Positions 15,221-25,909 of a stretch of DNA of 64,000 bases are shown in pieces. The notes under the pieces are model-generated. The model was not told where the DNA came from and ran no database searches. It was given only the letters and a program-made list of their open reading frames with translations. Made by a program: the position numbers and the translations under genes. The stretch lies in contig JAFGDQ010000059.1 of the NCBI GenBank assembly GCA_016932015.1, positions 18,145 through 82,144 on the forward strand, read 5' to 3'. Source of the stretch: Spirochaetota bacterium (GTDB taxonomy: Bacteria > Spirochaetota > UBA4802 > JAFGDQ01). Numbering within the stretch: the first letter of the stretch is position 1; each line of letters begins with the position of its first letter.

Positions 15221-16822
15221 TTACTCAAAACAGGCTTTTACGAAACCGTAAAAGAGTGGAGACGGAGCATCCATCCTTGACTTTAATTCAGGATGAGCCT
15301 GAGTAGCGACAAAATATTTCAGCTTTGGAAGTTCGATATATTCCACGAGCCTGCCGTCAGCTGATGAACCGGAAAAGACCATTCCGTTTTTTTCAATAAT
15401 CCCGTGAAATTCAGGATTAACCTCATATCTGTGACGATGCCTTTCGGAAGCTTCGTTAGCACCGCCGTACAATGATTTTACAACTGAACCCTCTTTCAGC
15501 ACTGCTGTATAGGCTCCAAGCCTCATTGTACCGCCCTTTTCAGTTATATTCTTCTGTTCCGGAAGTATATCTATTACAGGATATTTTGTATCAGGGTCCA
15601 TTTCCGTGGAATTGGCGCCTTCAAGGCCGCAGACGTTTCGCGCGAATTCAATAACAGCCATATGAAGTCCAAGACAGAGACCAAGGAACGGTATGTTTTT
15701 CTCTCTCGCATAACGTATGGCCTCAATTTTGCCTTCAGCTCCGCGGGAACCGAATCCGCCAGGAACAATTATTCCGTTAACTTCATCAAGAATTGACATA
15801 TCCTTAAGGTCGGTTGTATCAATCCATTTTAAATTGATAATGCAGCTGTGATGCGCGGAGCAATGATTGAACGACTCAACAATGGAAGCGTATGAATCTT
15901 CCAGCTTTGTGTACTTGCCGCACATTGCGATAGTGATTTCTTTTTCAGGATTTTTACGGTTAGCAATAAGCTGTTTCCATTTTTTCAGATCAGGCGGGCT
16001 GTAAATATTTAATTTCTTATGAAGTATGCCGGGAAGGCCCTCTTCTTCAAAAACAACAGGAATTTCATAAATATCTTCAACATCAAGGCCGGTAATAACA
16101 GCCTCTGGATCAACATCGCAGAAATTTGATATCTTTGTCTTGATTTCTTTTGTCAGATATTCATGGCATCTGCCAATAATAATATCAGGAAAAATACCTC
16201 TCTGCTTTAAAAGAATAACACTCTGCTGCGTTGGTTTTGACTTCTGTTCATTAACACCTTCAGGAATAGGAACATATGTAAGGTGCACATAGGCAATATT
16301 ATCACGCCCCACATCTTCTTTCATCTGCCTTGTTGATTCCAGGAACAATTCATTTTCCATGTCCCCGACAGTACCCCCAATCTCAACAATTACAAGGTCG
16401 GCCTCTTCTTCTTCAGCAACTTTAAATATATGGTTTTTTATTACATCAGTTACGTGAGGAATAAACTGCACAGTCTTTCCAAGATAATCGCCCTTTCTTT
16501 CCTTCTGCCGGACAATATCAAAAACTTTTCCCATTGTCAGGTTCCAGCTGGATTTGCATGTAACAGCAAGAAAGCGTTCATAATGCCCGAAATCCATGTC
16601 AACTTCACCGCCGTCATCAAGGACAAAAACTTCACCATGCTCATAAGGATTCATTGTGCCGGGATCGACATTCAGATATCCATCGCATTTAACAGGAACA
16701 ATCTTAAGTTTTGATGACAGGAGATGGCCGATAGAAGCTGCGGCAATTCCCTTGCCCAGTCCTGAAAGGACGCCGCCGGTTACAATTATATATTTTGTAG
16801 AACTAAGTTGACCTGGAGCCAT
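15221..16822 (-). CDS. pyrG: CTP synthase
   Basis: 533 residues. It converts UTP to CTP using ATP and glutamine-derived ammonia. The N-terminal synthase domain starts YIIVTGGVLSGLGKGIAAAS (P-loop) and contains VKCDGYLNVDPGTMNPYEHG and GEVDMDFGHYERF. The C-terminal class I glutamine amidotransferase domain (about 300-533) shows GIIVPGGFGSRG, the nucleophile Cys in FLGLCLGLHMAV and the catalytic His/Glu near THPE (here QAHPELKSR). Length and order are normal. AGGGGAAG precedes the ATG. It is convergent with leuB. Confidence 0.96.
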   Translation of the reverse strand: MAPGQLSSTKYIIVTGGVLSGLGKGIAAASIGHLLSSKLKIVPVKCDGYLNVDPGTMNPYEHGEVFVLDDGGEVDMDFGHYERFLAVTCKSSWNLTMGKVFDIVRQKERKGDYLGKTVQFIPHVTDVIKNHIFKVAEEEEADLVIVEIGGTVGDMENELFLESTRQMKEDVGRDNIAYVHLTYVPIPEGVNEQKSKPTQQSVILLKQRGIFPDIIIGRCHEYLTKEIKTKISNFCDVDPEAVITGLDVEDIYEIPVVFEEEGLPGILHKKLNIYSPPDLKKWKQLIANRKNPEKEITIAMCGKYTKLEDSYASIVESFNHCSAHHSCIINLKWIDTTDLKDMSILDEVNGIIVPGGFGSRGAEGKIEAIRYAREKNIPFLGLCLGLHMAVIEFARNVCGLEGANSTEMDPDTKYPVIDILPEQKNITEKGGTMRLGAYTAVLKEGSVVKSLYGGANEASERHRHRYEVNPEFHGIIEKNGMVFSGSSADGRLVEYIELPKLKYFVATQAHPELKSRMDAPSPLFYGFVKACFE

Positions 16823-17229
16823 ATTACTTCCCCTGTTTTCAAATTGAGCTTTGTATTAATGAAAAGTAATAAACCGGAAGTTTATTACAGGCTGAATTCT
16901 GATATACGGCATAGAAGGCTAATAAATATCAGTTTATATTATCAAATCTGAATAATAATATACGATCAAATCAGGCGCGGAGTGGAAAATTCCGAAAAAA
17001 ACCGGATTTATCTGTTTAACAGTAATTTTACTATTTCAGCCTGTACTTAAGTATTAAGTCTCAGGATATTATGTCAACTTGAAAAATATTAATGACGCAT
17101 TTGCCGGATAAATTTACAAGAATGTAAAAAATATGAGTAAAAAATATTCAGAAGGGTTAAATAAAAAAACATTACTGAAAGATAGCGCCTTTTAAGTCTG
17201 ATTCGGAAAATAAACTGCCGCAGTATCTT
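16823..17229. other. Intergenic region upstream of pyrG
   Basis: 407 bp between two minus-strand genes, downstream of the thioredoxin-reductase fusion and upstream of pyrG. It must hold the pyrG promoter. The sequence is AT-rich, and I see no open frame, no strong hairpin with a T-run and no recognisable riboswitch. Confidence 0.5.
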
Positions 17230-18882
17230 TTATATGACCTGCTTTTGAAACGAATTCAGATACCTGTCTGCGGATAATGCAGCCTTTGCGCCTGCGCCCG
17301 CAGCTATCACAATCTGTTTATCCGGCTCATCGGTGACATCTCCTGCCGAGAAAAACCCGGGTATTTCCGTAGATTGATCTTTGTTAACCGGGACTTCCCC
17401 GTTTTCATTCAGAGTAATCAGATTTGTTACAGCAGCACTGTTTGGCTCAAGCCCGATTTCAAGAAAAACTCCGTCAACTGCAACATCAGTCACTGCCTGA
17501 CCTTCATCAGATGCGATCCGTACTCCTTCAAGCTTGTCTTTGCCGAGGAATTCCCTGACCTGGCTTTTAAGATAGATTTTAACTTTTCCGCTTTTTTTCG
17601 CCTGAATAATTTCTTCTACAAGTACCTTATCTGCCTGAAAACCATCAAGAACATGTATCATTGTTATTTGCGAGGCGTATCGCAACAGGTCTCTTGCGGC
17701 AGTAAACGCGGAATTTCCGCCTCCTATTACTGCAACTCTTTTTCCCGTATAAAGAGGCGCATCACATGTCGCGCACCATGCTATCCCGCGTCCAATAAAA
17801 CGCTCTTCTCCCGCAACATTCAGACGCTTGTATCGTTTACCGGCACAAAAAATAACGCTTCTGGATTTATAAATCTGCTTATCTTCCGTATGAACATGAA
17901 AAATATTTTTTTTAACCATGATCGAATCTACCTGTGTATGGCACCTTTCCGAAACAGGATAAATTTCAACATGCTGACGCATTGCCTGCGCAAGCTCCGG
18001 TCCGCCGATAGAAGCTACACCCGGATAATTTTCAATCACAGCCGTATCATTGATCTGCCCTCCTGCTTCCTTGCCGATTAATGCTGTTATTCTCCCTTTC
18101 CGCTGCGAATAAAGCGCGGCACTTAATCCTGAAGGGCCTGCTCCGACAACGATTACATCATATAGCTCATTCTTGCTGACTTCTTTTGTCTTTTTTACAC
18201 CTTCCGCTTCTCTTATTTGAGTTTCGAGTATTTCATAAATCTCAGGATCGGATATTTTTATTATATTCAGAATAGCCTGATCAGGCTCAAGAGCACCTTC
18301 AAATCCGCGCTTGCCGTTCACGATTGTAAGCGGAACTCCGTGAACATCATAACGGCTAATAAGCTGGGGGAATTCCGATACATCTACCATATCACCCTGC
18401 GCCTTATCAGAGGCCATTGCCAGCTGATGCGCTATATGTACCATTTTCGGACAGTACGGGCACGAAAGAGAAACCATAACCTCAATATGCACCGGTTTGG
18501 TAATGACTTCAGCAATTGACCGGATTGACGGATCAACACCGTCTTTTCCGGCTGACACCAGACTGATTGCTTCAACAAGAGAACCGAACTCGTATCCTCC
18601 GGTAAGTCCGTAAAAACGAATGCCTGGATCGTCTTTTCCTGTTATAACAGTTGCAGGTACCTTATCGATTCCGTATTTGACCGCAATCTTTGTATCAAGC
18701 CTGTGTACCTCAAGGCTTATTTTCCCGCTATATTCAGCAAGAGCCTCCAGCAGCTCTTTCTGATCTGCACATGCTCCGCATTCATTCTGCTGAGTAAAAT
18801 AAATAAGCTTAACCGGATTCTTTAATCCGGAAAAATGTTCTTTAAGCTGACTTGAAATTTCAGGTGTAATCAACTTTGACAT
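17230..18882 (-). CDS. Thioredoxin reductase fused to a PDO-like tandem redoxin domain
   Basis: 550 residues. Residues 1-225 form two glutaredoxin-fold units, each with its own CxxC (CGAC 35-38, CPYC 141-144), as in archaeal/bacterial protein disulfide oxidoreductase. Residues 240-550 are a thioredoxin reductase-type flavoprotein with the FAD site GAGPSG (247-252), NAD(P)H-domain GGGNSA (387-392) and redox-active CATC (370-373). GFFSAGDVTDEP is near the C-terminus. AhpF has a similar order, but its first redoxin unit lacks CxxC. Here both units are intact. It lies 15 bp downstream of a thioredoxin 2 gene, so the two likely form one NAD(P)H-to-disulfide electron chain. Confidence 0.9.
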   Translation of the reverse strand: MSKLITPEISSQLKEHFSGLKNPVKLIYFTQQNECGACADQKELLEALAEYSGKISLEVHRLDTKIAVKYGIDKVPATVITGKDDPGIRFYGLTGGYEFGSLVEAISLVSAGKDGVDPSIRSIAEVITKPVHIEVMVSLSCPYCPKMVHIAHQLAMASDKAQGDMVDVSEFPQLISRYDVHGVPLTIVNGKRGFEGALEPDQAILNIIKISDPEIYEILETQIREAEGVKKTKEVSKNELYDVIVVGAGPSGLSAALYSQRKGRITALIGKEAGGQINDTAVIENYPGVASIGGPELAQAMRQHVEIYPVSERCHTQVDSIMVKKNIFHVHTEDKQIYKSRSVIFCAGKRYKRLNVAGEERFIGRGIAWCATCDAPLYTGKRVAVIGGGNSAFTAARDLLRYASQITMIHVLDGFQADKVLVEEIIQAKKSGKVKIYLKSQVREFLGKDKLEGVRIASDEGQAVTDVAVDGVFLEIGLEPNSAAVTNLITLNENGEVPVNKDQSTEIPGFFSAGDVTDEPDKQIVIAAGAGAKAALSADRYLNSFQKQVI

Positions 18883-18897
18883 TTCCGCCTCCGGTTT

Positions 18898-19332
18898 TTA
18901 ATTATTTTTCTTTGCCCATCGAACTATATCTGCAGACTGAATGGCTCCGGACTGACGGTTAATTTCCTTCCCTTTCAGGAACATAGCCATAGTCGGAATA
19001 CCGCGTATATTATACTTTGCTCCCAGCATCTGCTCAGCTTCGGTGTTTACCTTTGCGAGCCTGAACTCCGGCTCCAACTGAGCCGCAGCCTGTTCAAACT
19101 GGGGAGCCATCATTCTGCACGGGCCGCACCAGGGCGCCCAGAAATCAATAAGCACCGGAATATCGTTTAGTGATGTGTGTATATCAAAATTAGCTGCAGT
19201 AAGTTCAGCCGGCTTTCCCGTAAACAGAGGCTTGCGGCATTTACCGCATTTTGGATTATCGTTTATCCGGGAAGCAAGCGTTCTATTCAAAGCATCGCAA
19301 AAAGGGCATACTATTTGAATTGAATTATTCAT
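18898..19332 (-). CDS. trxC: Thioredoxin 2 with N-terminal zinc finger
   Basis: 144 residues. Four cysteines in two CxxC pairs at the N-terminus (C9/C12 and C29/C32) form the zinc ribbon typical of TrxC. The thioredoxin fold follows, with the active site APWCGPC (C69/C72) and the cis-proline loop RGIPTM. It reduces protein disulfides and is presumably recharged by the reductase encoded immediately downstream (15 bp gap). Both genes are on the minus strand and probably share a promoter within 19333-19829. Confidence 0.93.
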   Translation of the reverse strand: MNNSIQIVCPFCDALNRTLASRINDNPKCGKCRKPLFTGKPAELTAANFDIHTSLNDIPVLIDFWAPWCGPCRMMAPQFEQAAAQLEPEFRLAKVNTEAEQMLGAKYNIRGIPTMAMFLKGKEINRQSGAIQSADIVRWAKKNN

Positions 19333-19829
19333 ATTATAACCCCTTAAACTTTCATATTTTTTGCAGATTTCTATAATATGTAATTATATATCATATATTC
19401 TCTTAAAATGGAAACATCTTTTACACAGAAATCCCATTCCGGTTACATATTGGACACTGATCATTTCCATTTGCCGGCAGCCTAAAATACATATTTTAAT
19501 TTTTTCCTATGAAAATTTATACTTTTCATCAATAATAATATCATAGCAACATGCCGATAAACTTAAAGGGCTTTATTTTTAAAACAATACTGATATTTAC
19601 GGTCAGTAAAAGTCAGACTTTGACTTTATAAAAATTTTAAAAATAATCTTATAACATCAACTTACCTGCTTACAGCCTTTATATTTTTATTTAACTTACG
19701 GGTAGATATCTATCAATAATTTTTTTCATTTTCGGTTATTATTAGAATTAAAAAATCATAAATCCCATACCGGATCTTTATCAAAAAATAATGATAACCG
19801 GATTCGAAATACAAAACGGAGTAAATGAA
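19333..19829. other. Divergent intergenic region
   Basis: About 500 bp between trxC (minus) and the chemoreceptor gene (plus). Very AT-rich with short T-runs. No open frame, RNA gene or riboswitch was recognised. CGGAG at 19817-19821 is the ribosome-binding site that fixes the chemoreceptor start at 19830 rather than the in-frame ATG at 19791. Confidence 0.5.
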
Positions 19830-21551
19830 ATGAAGGTTATGAATTTTAAAATTGTAACAAAAATAAAATTAAGCTTTTTACTGCTTTTAATTTTTTCCAT
19901 AACTACAAACGGAATATTAATTTACGAGCTTAAGAACAGTGAAAGTATAGTAAAAAAATTATACAGTACATTTGTCGTCACTTATAATTCTCTGAAGGCT
20001 GAAAAAGTTATGAGTGATTTTGATCTTGAACTGGAAGAGTTTATTTCAGCGGTTGAAAATGAAGAAGAAGACAGAATGTCCGATATATTTTTCAATAAAA
20101 TCATGAAAAATGTTAAATCCTCCGCTGAATTTTTAACCGGCCTTAAAGAAAAAATTAAAGATGATAAATGGAAAGATTTTATGGCTGAAATTGATGAATT
20201 AACGAAGACATGGGAAGATCAGAAAAAGAAACTTTTCAGCCAGGTATCAGCTAAAAATTATTCTTCGATTATGGAAATTACAAACGCCTTTAAAAAAGAT
20301 ACTGACGTATTTCTTGCAGGATTCCAGTTAATGAGCATGCGGGCTAAAGAAGCTGCTGATGAATCCAGCGTAACATCACAAAAGGCCATTATGCGGGGAT
20401 TGATTATTTCAGGGAGCATTTCATTATTACTGATAATAGTGGCAGTTCTAATTTCAATTCTTATTACAGGCAACATTTCAAAATCTTTATCATTTTTTAA
20501 AGAGGTTTTTGAAAAAGGAGCATCCGGTGACCTTAATACCAGATACCCGGTAAAAGAGAAAAAGAAGGATGAACTGAATGAACTTGGTAAATTTTTTAAC
20601 AATTTTATAGATAATGTACGCAGGCTGATTGGTGAAGTAATGGATGCCTCCAGTGAAATGGGCGCTTCATCGGAAGAGCTTTCAGCTACAATAAACAACT
20701 TTTCGGACAACTCGCAAAACCAGGCAGCTTCTTCAGAGGAATTAACGGCAACGATGGAAGAGATCAGTGCAGGCGTGGATAATGTATCTGAAAATTCCAG
20801 TTTTCAGTATAACAAATTTACAGAATTTATCTCTTTAATGAACGAACTCTCTGCAATGATAAACCTGATGGCAGGAAGAATAATGGAAGCTCAGGAGCTT
20901 TCAAATAATATCTCAGAGCAGGCAATAGCCGGGAACAAGTCGTTAAGCATGATGGATATTATAATGAAAAAAATAACCGAAAGCTCGGACAGAGTGTCGG
21001 AAATAGTAACAATCATTGACGATATATCCGATAAAATAAATCTTCTTTCACTTAACGCCGCAATTGAAGCTGCCCGTGCGGGAGAAGCAGGCAGAGGTTT
21101 TGCCGTAGTCGCCGATGAAATTTCAAAACTCGCGGACCAGACAGCTGCAAGTATAGGCGATATAGATTCTTTAATAAATAAAAACAAAACTGAAATCGCC
21201 GGCGGAATGAAAAATGTTGTTGATACCATTGACAATATCGGACGTGTAATTGACAGCGTTGATTCAATCAATCAGATGATGACTGATCTTTTTTCAGATA
21301 TGAAACAGCAGCAGTCAACAAATGAAGCTGTAAATACGAATATGGATGACCTTAAAATCAGGTCAGAGGAAGTCAGGAATTCATCAGAAGAGCAGAAAAC
21401 AGCTGTATCGGAAGTTATGAAATCAATAACCAATATAAACGACCTGATACAGTCAAGTGCTGCCGGTGCGGAGCAAATGAGAGCGAACGCGAACAGGCTT
21501 GCCACGATGGCTGTCGACTTAAAAAACAAAATAGGTTATTTCAAGATATAA
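19830..21551 (+). CDS. Methyl-accepting chemotaxis protein
   Basis: 573 residues from the ATG at 19830 (CGGAG 8 bases upstream); an ATG at 19791 would add 13 residues without a good ribosome-binding site. TM1 is about 12-30. A periplasmic four-helix-type sensor domain (about 31-188) and TM2 (about 190-213) follow. A HAMP domain (about 214-268) leads to the cytoplasmic signalling domain, with the conserved tip-region sequence [20 protein letters not shown] and [20 protein letters not shown] at about 405-440. The sensor domain is helical and acidic. There is no CheB/CheR-docking pentapeptide at the C-terminus. No other chemotaxis gene is in the window. Confidence 0.92.
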   Translation: MKVMNFKIVTKIKLSFLLLLIFSITTNGILIYELKNSESIVKKLYSTFVVTYNSLKAEKVMSDFDLELEEFISAVENEEEDRMSDIFFNKIMKNVKSSAEFLTGLKEKIKDDKWKDFMAEIDELTKTWEDQKKKLFSQVSAKNYSSIMEITNAFKKDTDVFLAGFQLMSMRAKEAADESSVTSQKAIMRGLIISGSISLLLIIVAVLISILITGNISKSLSFFKEVFEKGASGDLNTRYPVKEKKKDELNELGKFFNNFIDNVRRLIGEVMDASSEMGASSEELSATINNFSDNSQNQAASSEELTATMEEISAGVDNVSENSSFQYNKFTEFISLMNELSAMINLMAGRIMEAQELSNNISEQAIAGNKSLSMMDIIMKKITESSDRVSEIVTIIDDISDKINLLSLNAAIEAARAGEAGRGFAVVADEISKLADQTAASIGDIDSLINKNKTEIAGGMKNVVDTIDNIGRVIDSVDSINQMMTDLFSDMKQQQSTNEAVNTNMDDLKIRSEEVRNSSEEQKTAVSEVMKSITNINDLIQSSAAGAEQMRANANRLATMAVDLKNKIGYFKI

Positions 21552-21581
21552 AATCTTCCGGTATGAAATCAAAGCAAAAAA

Positions 21582-24500
21582 TTAATTTAATACCGGTTTG
21601 TTTGCAAATGCGTAGCTGTTTTTACCGGACTTTTTTACGGTATACATTGCTTCATCTGCCAGTTTAATCAATTGCTCCATTTCCGTACAGTCATCAGAAT
21701 AAAAAGCAATTCCTATACTGGCGGAAATATTAAAAGTCTGTTCTTCAAGCTCAATCGGCAGGGCAATCTGCGTGATGGCTTTCTTAGCAATGAGTTCAGT
21801 ATCCTGGGGAAAATTAAGTTCTGCAGCTATGATAAGAAATTCATCTCCGCCTAAACGGGCAACTGTATCAGTTTCACGTATTGAACTCTGAAGGCGTTCG
21901 GCAACCAGTTTAAGAACGCGGTCTCCCGCGTTATGTCCCAGAGAGTCATTAACTTTCTTAAAACCGTCAAGGTCAATAAACATAACTGCCCGAATATTCC
22001 TGCGCCTGCGTGCCGCGCTCATTGCAACAGACAAACGGTCTCTAACCAGATTAATAGTAGGCAGTCCGGTTAATATATCATGTGTTGCCATATGGATAAT
22101 TTTTTCTTCAGCGATCTTGCGTAAATTGATATCCTGTTGTGTTCCGCAAATAAGCAGCGGTTCGCCGGAGTCAGTCCACGTTACCACCTTTCCTCTTGCC
22201 AGTACCCAGACCAAGCTGCCGTTTTTATGCCGCATACGGACTTCAGATTCATAATACAAAATTTCTTTTTTAATGTGTTTTTCAACCAGCTCCTTTACTT
22301 TGTCAAAATCATCCGGATGAATAAATTTCCGGGGAATCTGATCATCAACAGGCTCCAGCTCCTCAATAGTATAACCGATCATTTCAGCCCAGCGGTCATT
22401 AATTTTGAATTCATGTGTCTGGTAATTCCATTCCCAGGTGCCTGCATTTGTTCCCTCGAGTATATAGCCGAGACGCTGCCTTTCCATTCCGAGCAGTTCT
22501 TCCGCCTGTTTACGGTCTGTGATATCCTGATTCGCTCCTGCCATAAGTAAAGGTCTTCCGTTATCCGCTCTTTTCACGACTTTTCCCTTATCCAGTACCC
22601 ATATCCAGCTGCCGTTTTTATGACGCATACGGACCTCACATTCGTAAAACGGAATTTTATTTTTAAAATGCCTGTCAAATATTTCATTGGCGACTGTATA
22701 ATCATCCGGATGAATAAATGCGGATGGAGTTTCATTTGTAAGCGGGCCGATTTCCTTCAGTGAATAACCGATAATTTCAGCCCAGCGTTCATTAAAAATA
22801 ATTTCATTTTTTTCAATATTCCATTCCCATGCGCCGACATTTGTAGCTTCGAGAATGTAGGCCAGCCGCTGTCTCTCTTCGGCAAGCATTTTCTCCGCCA
22901 GCTTTCTTTCAGTAATATCAGTTGCTATTGCGCACGTTCCTGTAATTTCATTATTATCGTTTCTGATTGGAAAAATTACATTAAGAAGATATCTGCTCCC
23001 TTCTTTATTGTCAACGGTTATCTCCCTGTAATTCGTAATGCCCGATTCAATTATTTTCCTGTCATCGGCAAAAAATTGATTAGCGAGCCCGTCAGGAAAA
23101 AAATCCGTATGTGTTTTACCTATTACATTCAAACGGTTAAACCCCGTATGTTCCTCCCACTTACGATTGACAAGTTCAAAACGTCCATTCAGGTCTTTAA
23201 CGACAATAGCAGTATCACTATGCTCAATAAGATCGGATAAAAATCTCCTGCTGCTGCTCAGCTCGTCCTCAGCTTTTTTCCGCTCCGTGATATCAGTACC
23301 GATTGCGCATACACCTGTTATTTCATCTTTAAAATTTTTAACAGGATAAATAATTGTAAGATAATACCTTATGCCGTAAACATGATCTCTTTGAAATTCT
23401 CTTTCTTTGGTAATTCCTGATTTCATTACTTCAAGGTCGTCTTCGCGGATTGACTTTGCCGTCTCTTCAGGGAACAGGTCAAAATCAGTTTTCCCGATGA
23501 CATATTCCCTGCTGAAACCTGATTCCCTTTCCCATTTTTTATTTACAAGTGTATAACGGCCTTCAAGGTCCTTAATACATATAACCGTGCTGCTGTGATC
23601 TATCAAATCGGAAAGAAAAGTGCGGCTTTCAATTATTTCCTTTTCTGCCTGCTTTAACTGGGTAATATCTGTTCCAACTGAACAAATCCCGGATATCATA
23701 CCCTGATCATCAATCATAGGATATACGTTGTTTAAAATGATTCTATCTCCTATCTGAAATTCAAATTCCTTACTGTTGCCCGATTCCATCACCTCCCGGT
23801 CATCAGTCATATATTTTAAAGCCCTTTCCCTGTTATCAGGATATATCTCTTCGTCAGTTTTTCCTATTACTTCCCCGCGCTTAAATCCCGTATCTTTTTC
23901 CCATTTCCTGTTGACAAGCACATATCTGCCACTCATATCCTTAACACAAAAACCGGCAGAACTGTGATCAATAAGTATTGACAGAAACTGACGGTTTTTC
24001 TTCAGCTCTTCCTCCATCAGTTTGCGCTCTGTGATATCAGTCCCTATCGCGCATGTCCCGGTTATAATGCCCTCCTTATTTTTTACTGGAAAGACTACGT
24101 TAAGGATATATTTTTCATTATCCCCACAACCAAAAACAAGCTCAAATTCGGCCGCCTTCCGGGATTCAATGACATGCATGTCATCCTGACGAATTTTAAC
24201 CGCCTTTTCTTCCGGGAACAGATCTTCATCTGTTTTCCCGAGGGCATCCTTACGTTCAATTTTATTGTCTTCCTCCCAGATACGGTTTACAAATGTGTAA
24301 TGGCCGTCTGTATCTTTTATGGTAATCCCGGTAGCACTGTAATCAATAAGCTCTTCAAGAAAAAGTCTGCTGGCACTTAGCTCCTCTTCCGTTTTTTTCT
24401 GCTCCGTAATATCCTGAACAATGCCTACGGATTTTAAAGCATTTCCATCATCATCATAGCTGGTTCTGCATATCTCCTTTACCCATTTAACCCTTCCATC

Positions 24501-25463
24501 CTTCATTAACAGACGGTGGGATATTTCATAGGGTTCTTTCTTTTCCAGGGATTCAGTATAAGCCTTATCAACCATTTCACGGTCATCAGGATGAACTGCT
24601 CCGAGAAAAGCATCGTACGAGGCGTCAAATTCCACCGGATCAATCCCGAAAATATTGAATATTCCCTCCGACCATATGAGAATGCCGGACACGAGATCAA
24701 GTTCCCAGTTCCCGAGTTCTGCTATGGCCTGCGCTTCTATTAGCTTTGCTTCGCTGCTCTTTAATTCATTTTCAACTATCCTGTGCAGGTCAATCTGCTT
24801 TTCCCTGTCAAGAGACATCCTTCTATTTACAAGAAGAACTATAAGCGGAAGCAGAGTTAAAGCAATGAATGCATCAGCAAAAAGAAACAGGGAGTCAGCT
24901 TTTCCATCTTTAAAAATATTATCTCCCTGAGTACCGGGAAGATTATTAAAAATATAAAAAATTTTATTGATACATAAAAGCAGAACCGTGATTCCGATCG
25001 GGCGGGTAATAATCTTCAGCGTATGTTTTCTTGCTTTATAAATCATAAACCAGGCTATCTGTAATGATATAATAATGATCCCCGCAGCCAGATTGATATT
25101 CCTCAATAAAAGAGCGGGCTTAACACAGGTAAAATAGCTGTGTATTATTGCGAATATGATTATAATGGCAATATTCCGGAACTGCCGTTTACTTACACCA
25201 AGATAGCGTTTGTATCCTTCATACAGTACCGCAAGACTGGAAATAATTAGTATATTTGCCGGTACTATTGAAAAAACATCAGGAACAATATCTCTTAATA
25301 GAATTAAACAAACGGCGGCAAACTGGAGTATGTATGAAACAAGCCATAAAACAATTTCAGGGGAACGTTTTCTGTTAAGCAGCCACAGAAATATCATTGT
25401 GATAACGCCTGACAGACAGATTAAGATATAAACAAAAAAGAGTGTCTTTATATCTAGCAGCAT
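21582..25463 (-). CDS. Membrane diguanylate cyclase with seven PAS domains
   Basis: 1293 residues. An N-terminal block of about seven membrane helices (1-220) is followed by seven PAS domains. PAS1 (about 240-365) is of the LGNWELD type. Four near-identical modules follow, each with a F-L-x-x-L-I-[DE] start, a V-K-D-x-x-G-R-[YF]-x-L-V-N core and a T-D-I-T-E/Q end. Then come two modules with the GAWEWN or GTWEWN and MRHKNGS pattern. The C-terminal GGDEF domain (about 1120-1290) keeps the active-site GGDEF and an inhibitory RxxD site (RETD five residues before it), so it should make c-di-GMP and be product-inhibited. There is no EAL domain. A shorter paralogue lies upstream (25910-29008). Confidence 0.93.
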   Translation of the reverse strand: MLLDIKTLFFVYILICLSGVITMIFLWLLNRKRSPEIVLWLVSYILQFAAVCLILLRDIVPDVFSIVPANILIISSLAVLYEGYKRYLGVSKRQFRNIAIIIIFAIIHSYFTCVKPALLLRNINLAAGIIIISLQIAWFMIYKARKHTLKIITRPIGITVLLLCINKIFYIFNNLPGTQGDNIFKDGKADSLFLFADAFIALTLLPLIVLLVNRRMSLDREKQIDLHRIVENELKSSEAKLIEAQAIAELGNWELDLVSGILIWSEGIFNIFGIDPVEFDASYDAFLGAVHPDDREMVDKAYTESLEKKEPYEISHRLLMKDGRVKWVKEICRTSYDDDGNALKSVGIVQDITEQKKTEEELSASRLFLEELIDYSATGITIKDTDGHYTFVNRIWEEDNKIERKDALGKTDEDLFPEEKAVKIRQDDMHVIESRKAAEFELVFGCGDNEKYILNVVFPVKNKEGIITGTCAIGTDITERKLMEEELKKNRQFLSILIDHSSAGFCVKDMSGRYVLVNRKWEKDTGFKRGEVIGKTDEEIYPDNRERALKYMTDDREVMESGNSKEFEFQIGDRIILNNVYPMIDDQGMISGICSVGTDITQLKQAEKEIIESRTFLSDLIDHSSTVICIKDLEGRYTLVNKKWERESGFSREYVIGKTDFDLFPEETAKSIREDDLEVMKSGITKEREFQRDHVYGIRYYLTIIYPVKNFKDEITGVCAIGTDITERKKAEDELSSSRRFLSDLIEHSDTAIVVKDLNGRFELVNRKWEEHTGFNRLNVIGKTHTDFFPDGLANQFFADDRKIIESGITNYREITVDNKEGSRYLLNVIFPIRNDNNEITGTCAIATDITERKLAEKMLAEERQRLAYILEATNVGAWEWNIEKNEIIFNERWAEIIGYSLKEIGPLTNETPSAFIHPDDYTVANEIFDRHFKNKIPFYECEVRMRHKNGSWIWVLDKGKVVKRADNGRPLLMAGANQDITDRKQAEELLGMERQRLGYILEGTNAGTWEWNYQTHEFKINDRWAEMIGYTIEELEPVDDQIPRKFIHPDDFDKVKELVEKHIKKEILYYESEVRMRHKNGSLVWVLARGKVVTWTDSGEPLLICGTQQDINLRKIAEEKIIHMATHDILTGLPTINLVRDRLSVAMSAARRRRNIRAVMFIDLDGFKKVNDSLGHNAGDRVLKLVAERLQSSIRETDTVARLGGDEFLIIAAELNFPQDTELIAKKAITQIALPIELEEQTFNISASIGIAFYSDDCTEMEQLIKLADEAMYTVKKSGKNSYAFANKPVLN

Positions 25464-25909
25464 TTTAAAAGAATCCGGGTATAATTCTTTTTTTCAATAT
25501 ATTTACAACCTGAAAAAAATTTTTAACAGTTAACAAAATAATCAGTTCACAGTTCCCTTCGATCCTGAGACTATGTGAAAAGAAATAATTTTAACACAGT
25601 CTACCTGTTTAGGAAACTGCAGCTTATCGGCTGAATGAAGCTGAATCCAAAGAATTGCTTTAATAAAAGAAATTACTTATAAGAATACTGATCTTTCAAA
25701 AATTTGATTTTAATTTTACCATAATCCTGGAATTAAATCAAACTATAAATATTTAGAATAATCATAATTTTAATATTAATAATGGAATTGCTGCAGAGCA
25801 TCATTCCGACCTGTGTAATAATCTCCATAACACGGGTCATGATGATGCCGGAAGAGGTCAGAATGACGAGGTATAAAAAAAATATTTACTATAGCGGTTT
25901 AGAAACCGG
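25464..25909. other. Intergenic region between the two PAS-GGDEF genes
   Basis: 446 bp, AT-rich. Upstream of the 21582-25463 gene, so it should carry that gene's promoter. It contains the inverted repeat described at 25801-25866. No open frame or RNA gene was recognised. Confidence 0.5.
25801..25866. repeat. Nested imperfect inverted repeat
   Basis: TCATTCCGACCT (25801-25812) faces AGGTCAGAATGA (25855-25866), 11 of 12 positions complementary. Inside, GACCTGTGT can pair with ACACGGGTC, so GACC has two competing partners. The GTCATTCC/GGAATGAC-type ends are common in short dispersed repeats of many genomes, so this is probably a copy of such an element. It lies 44 bp downstream of the 25910 gene in that gene's direction of transcription. 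Confidence 0.45.
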
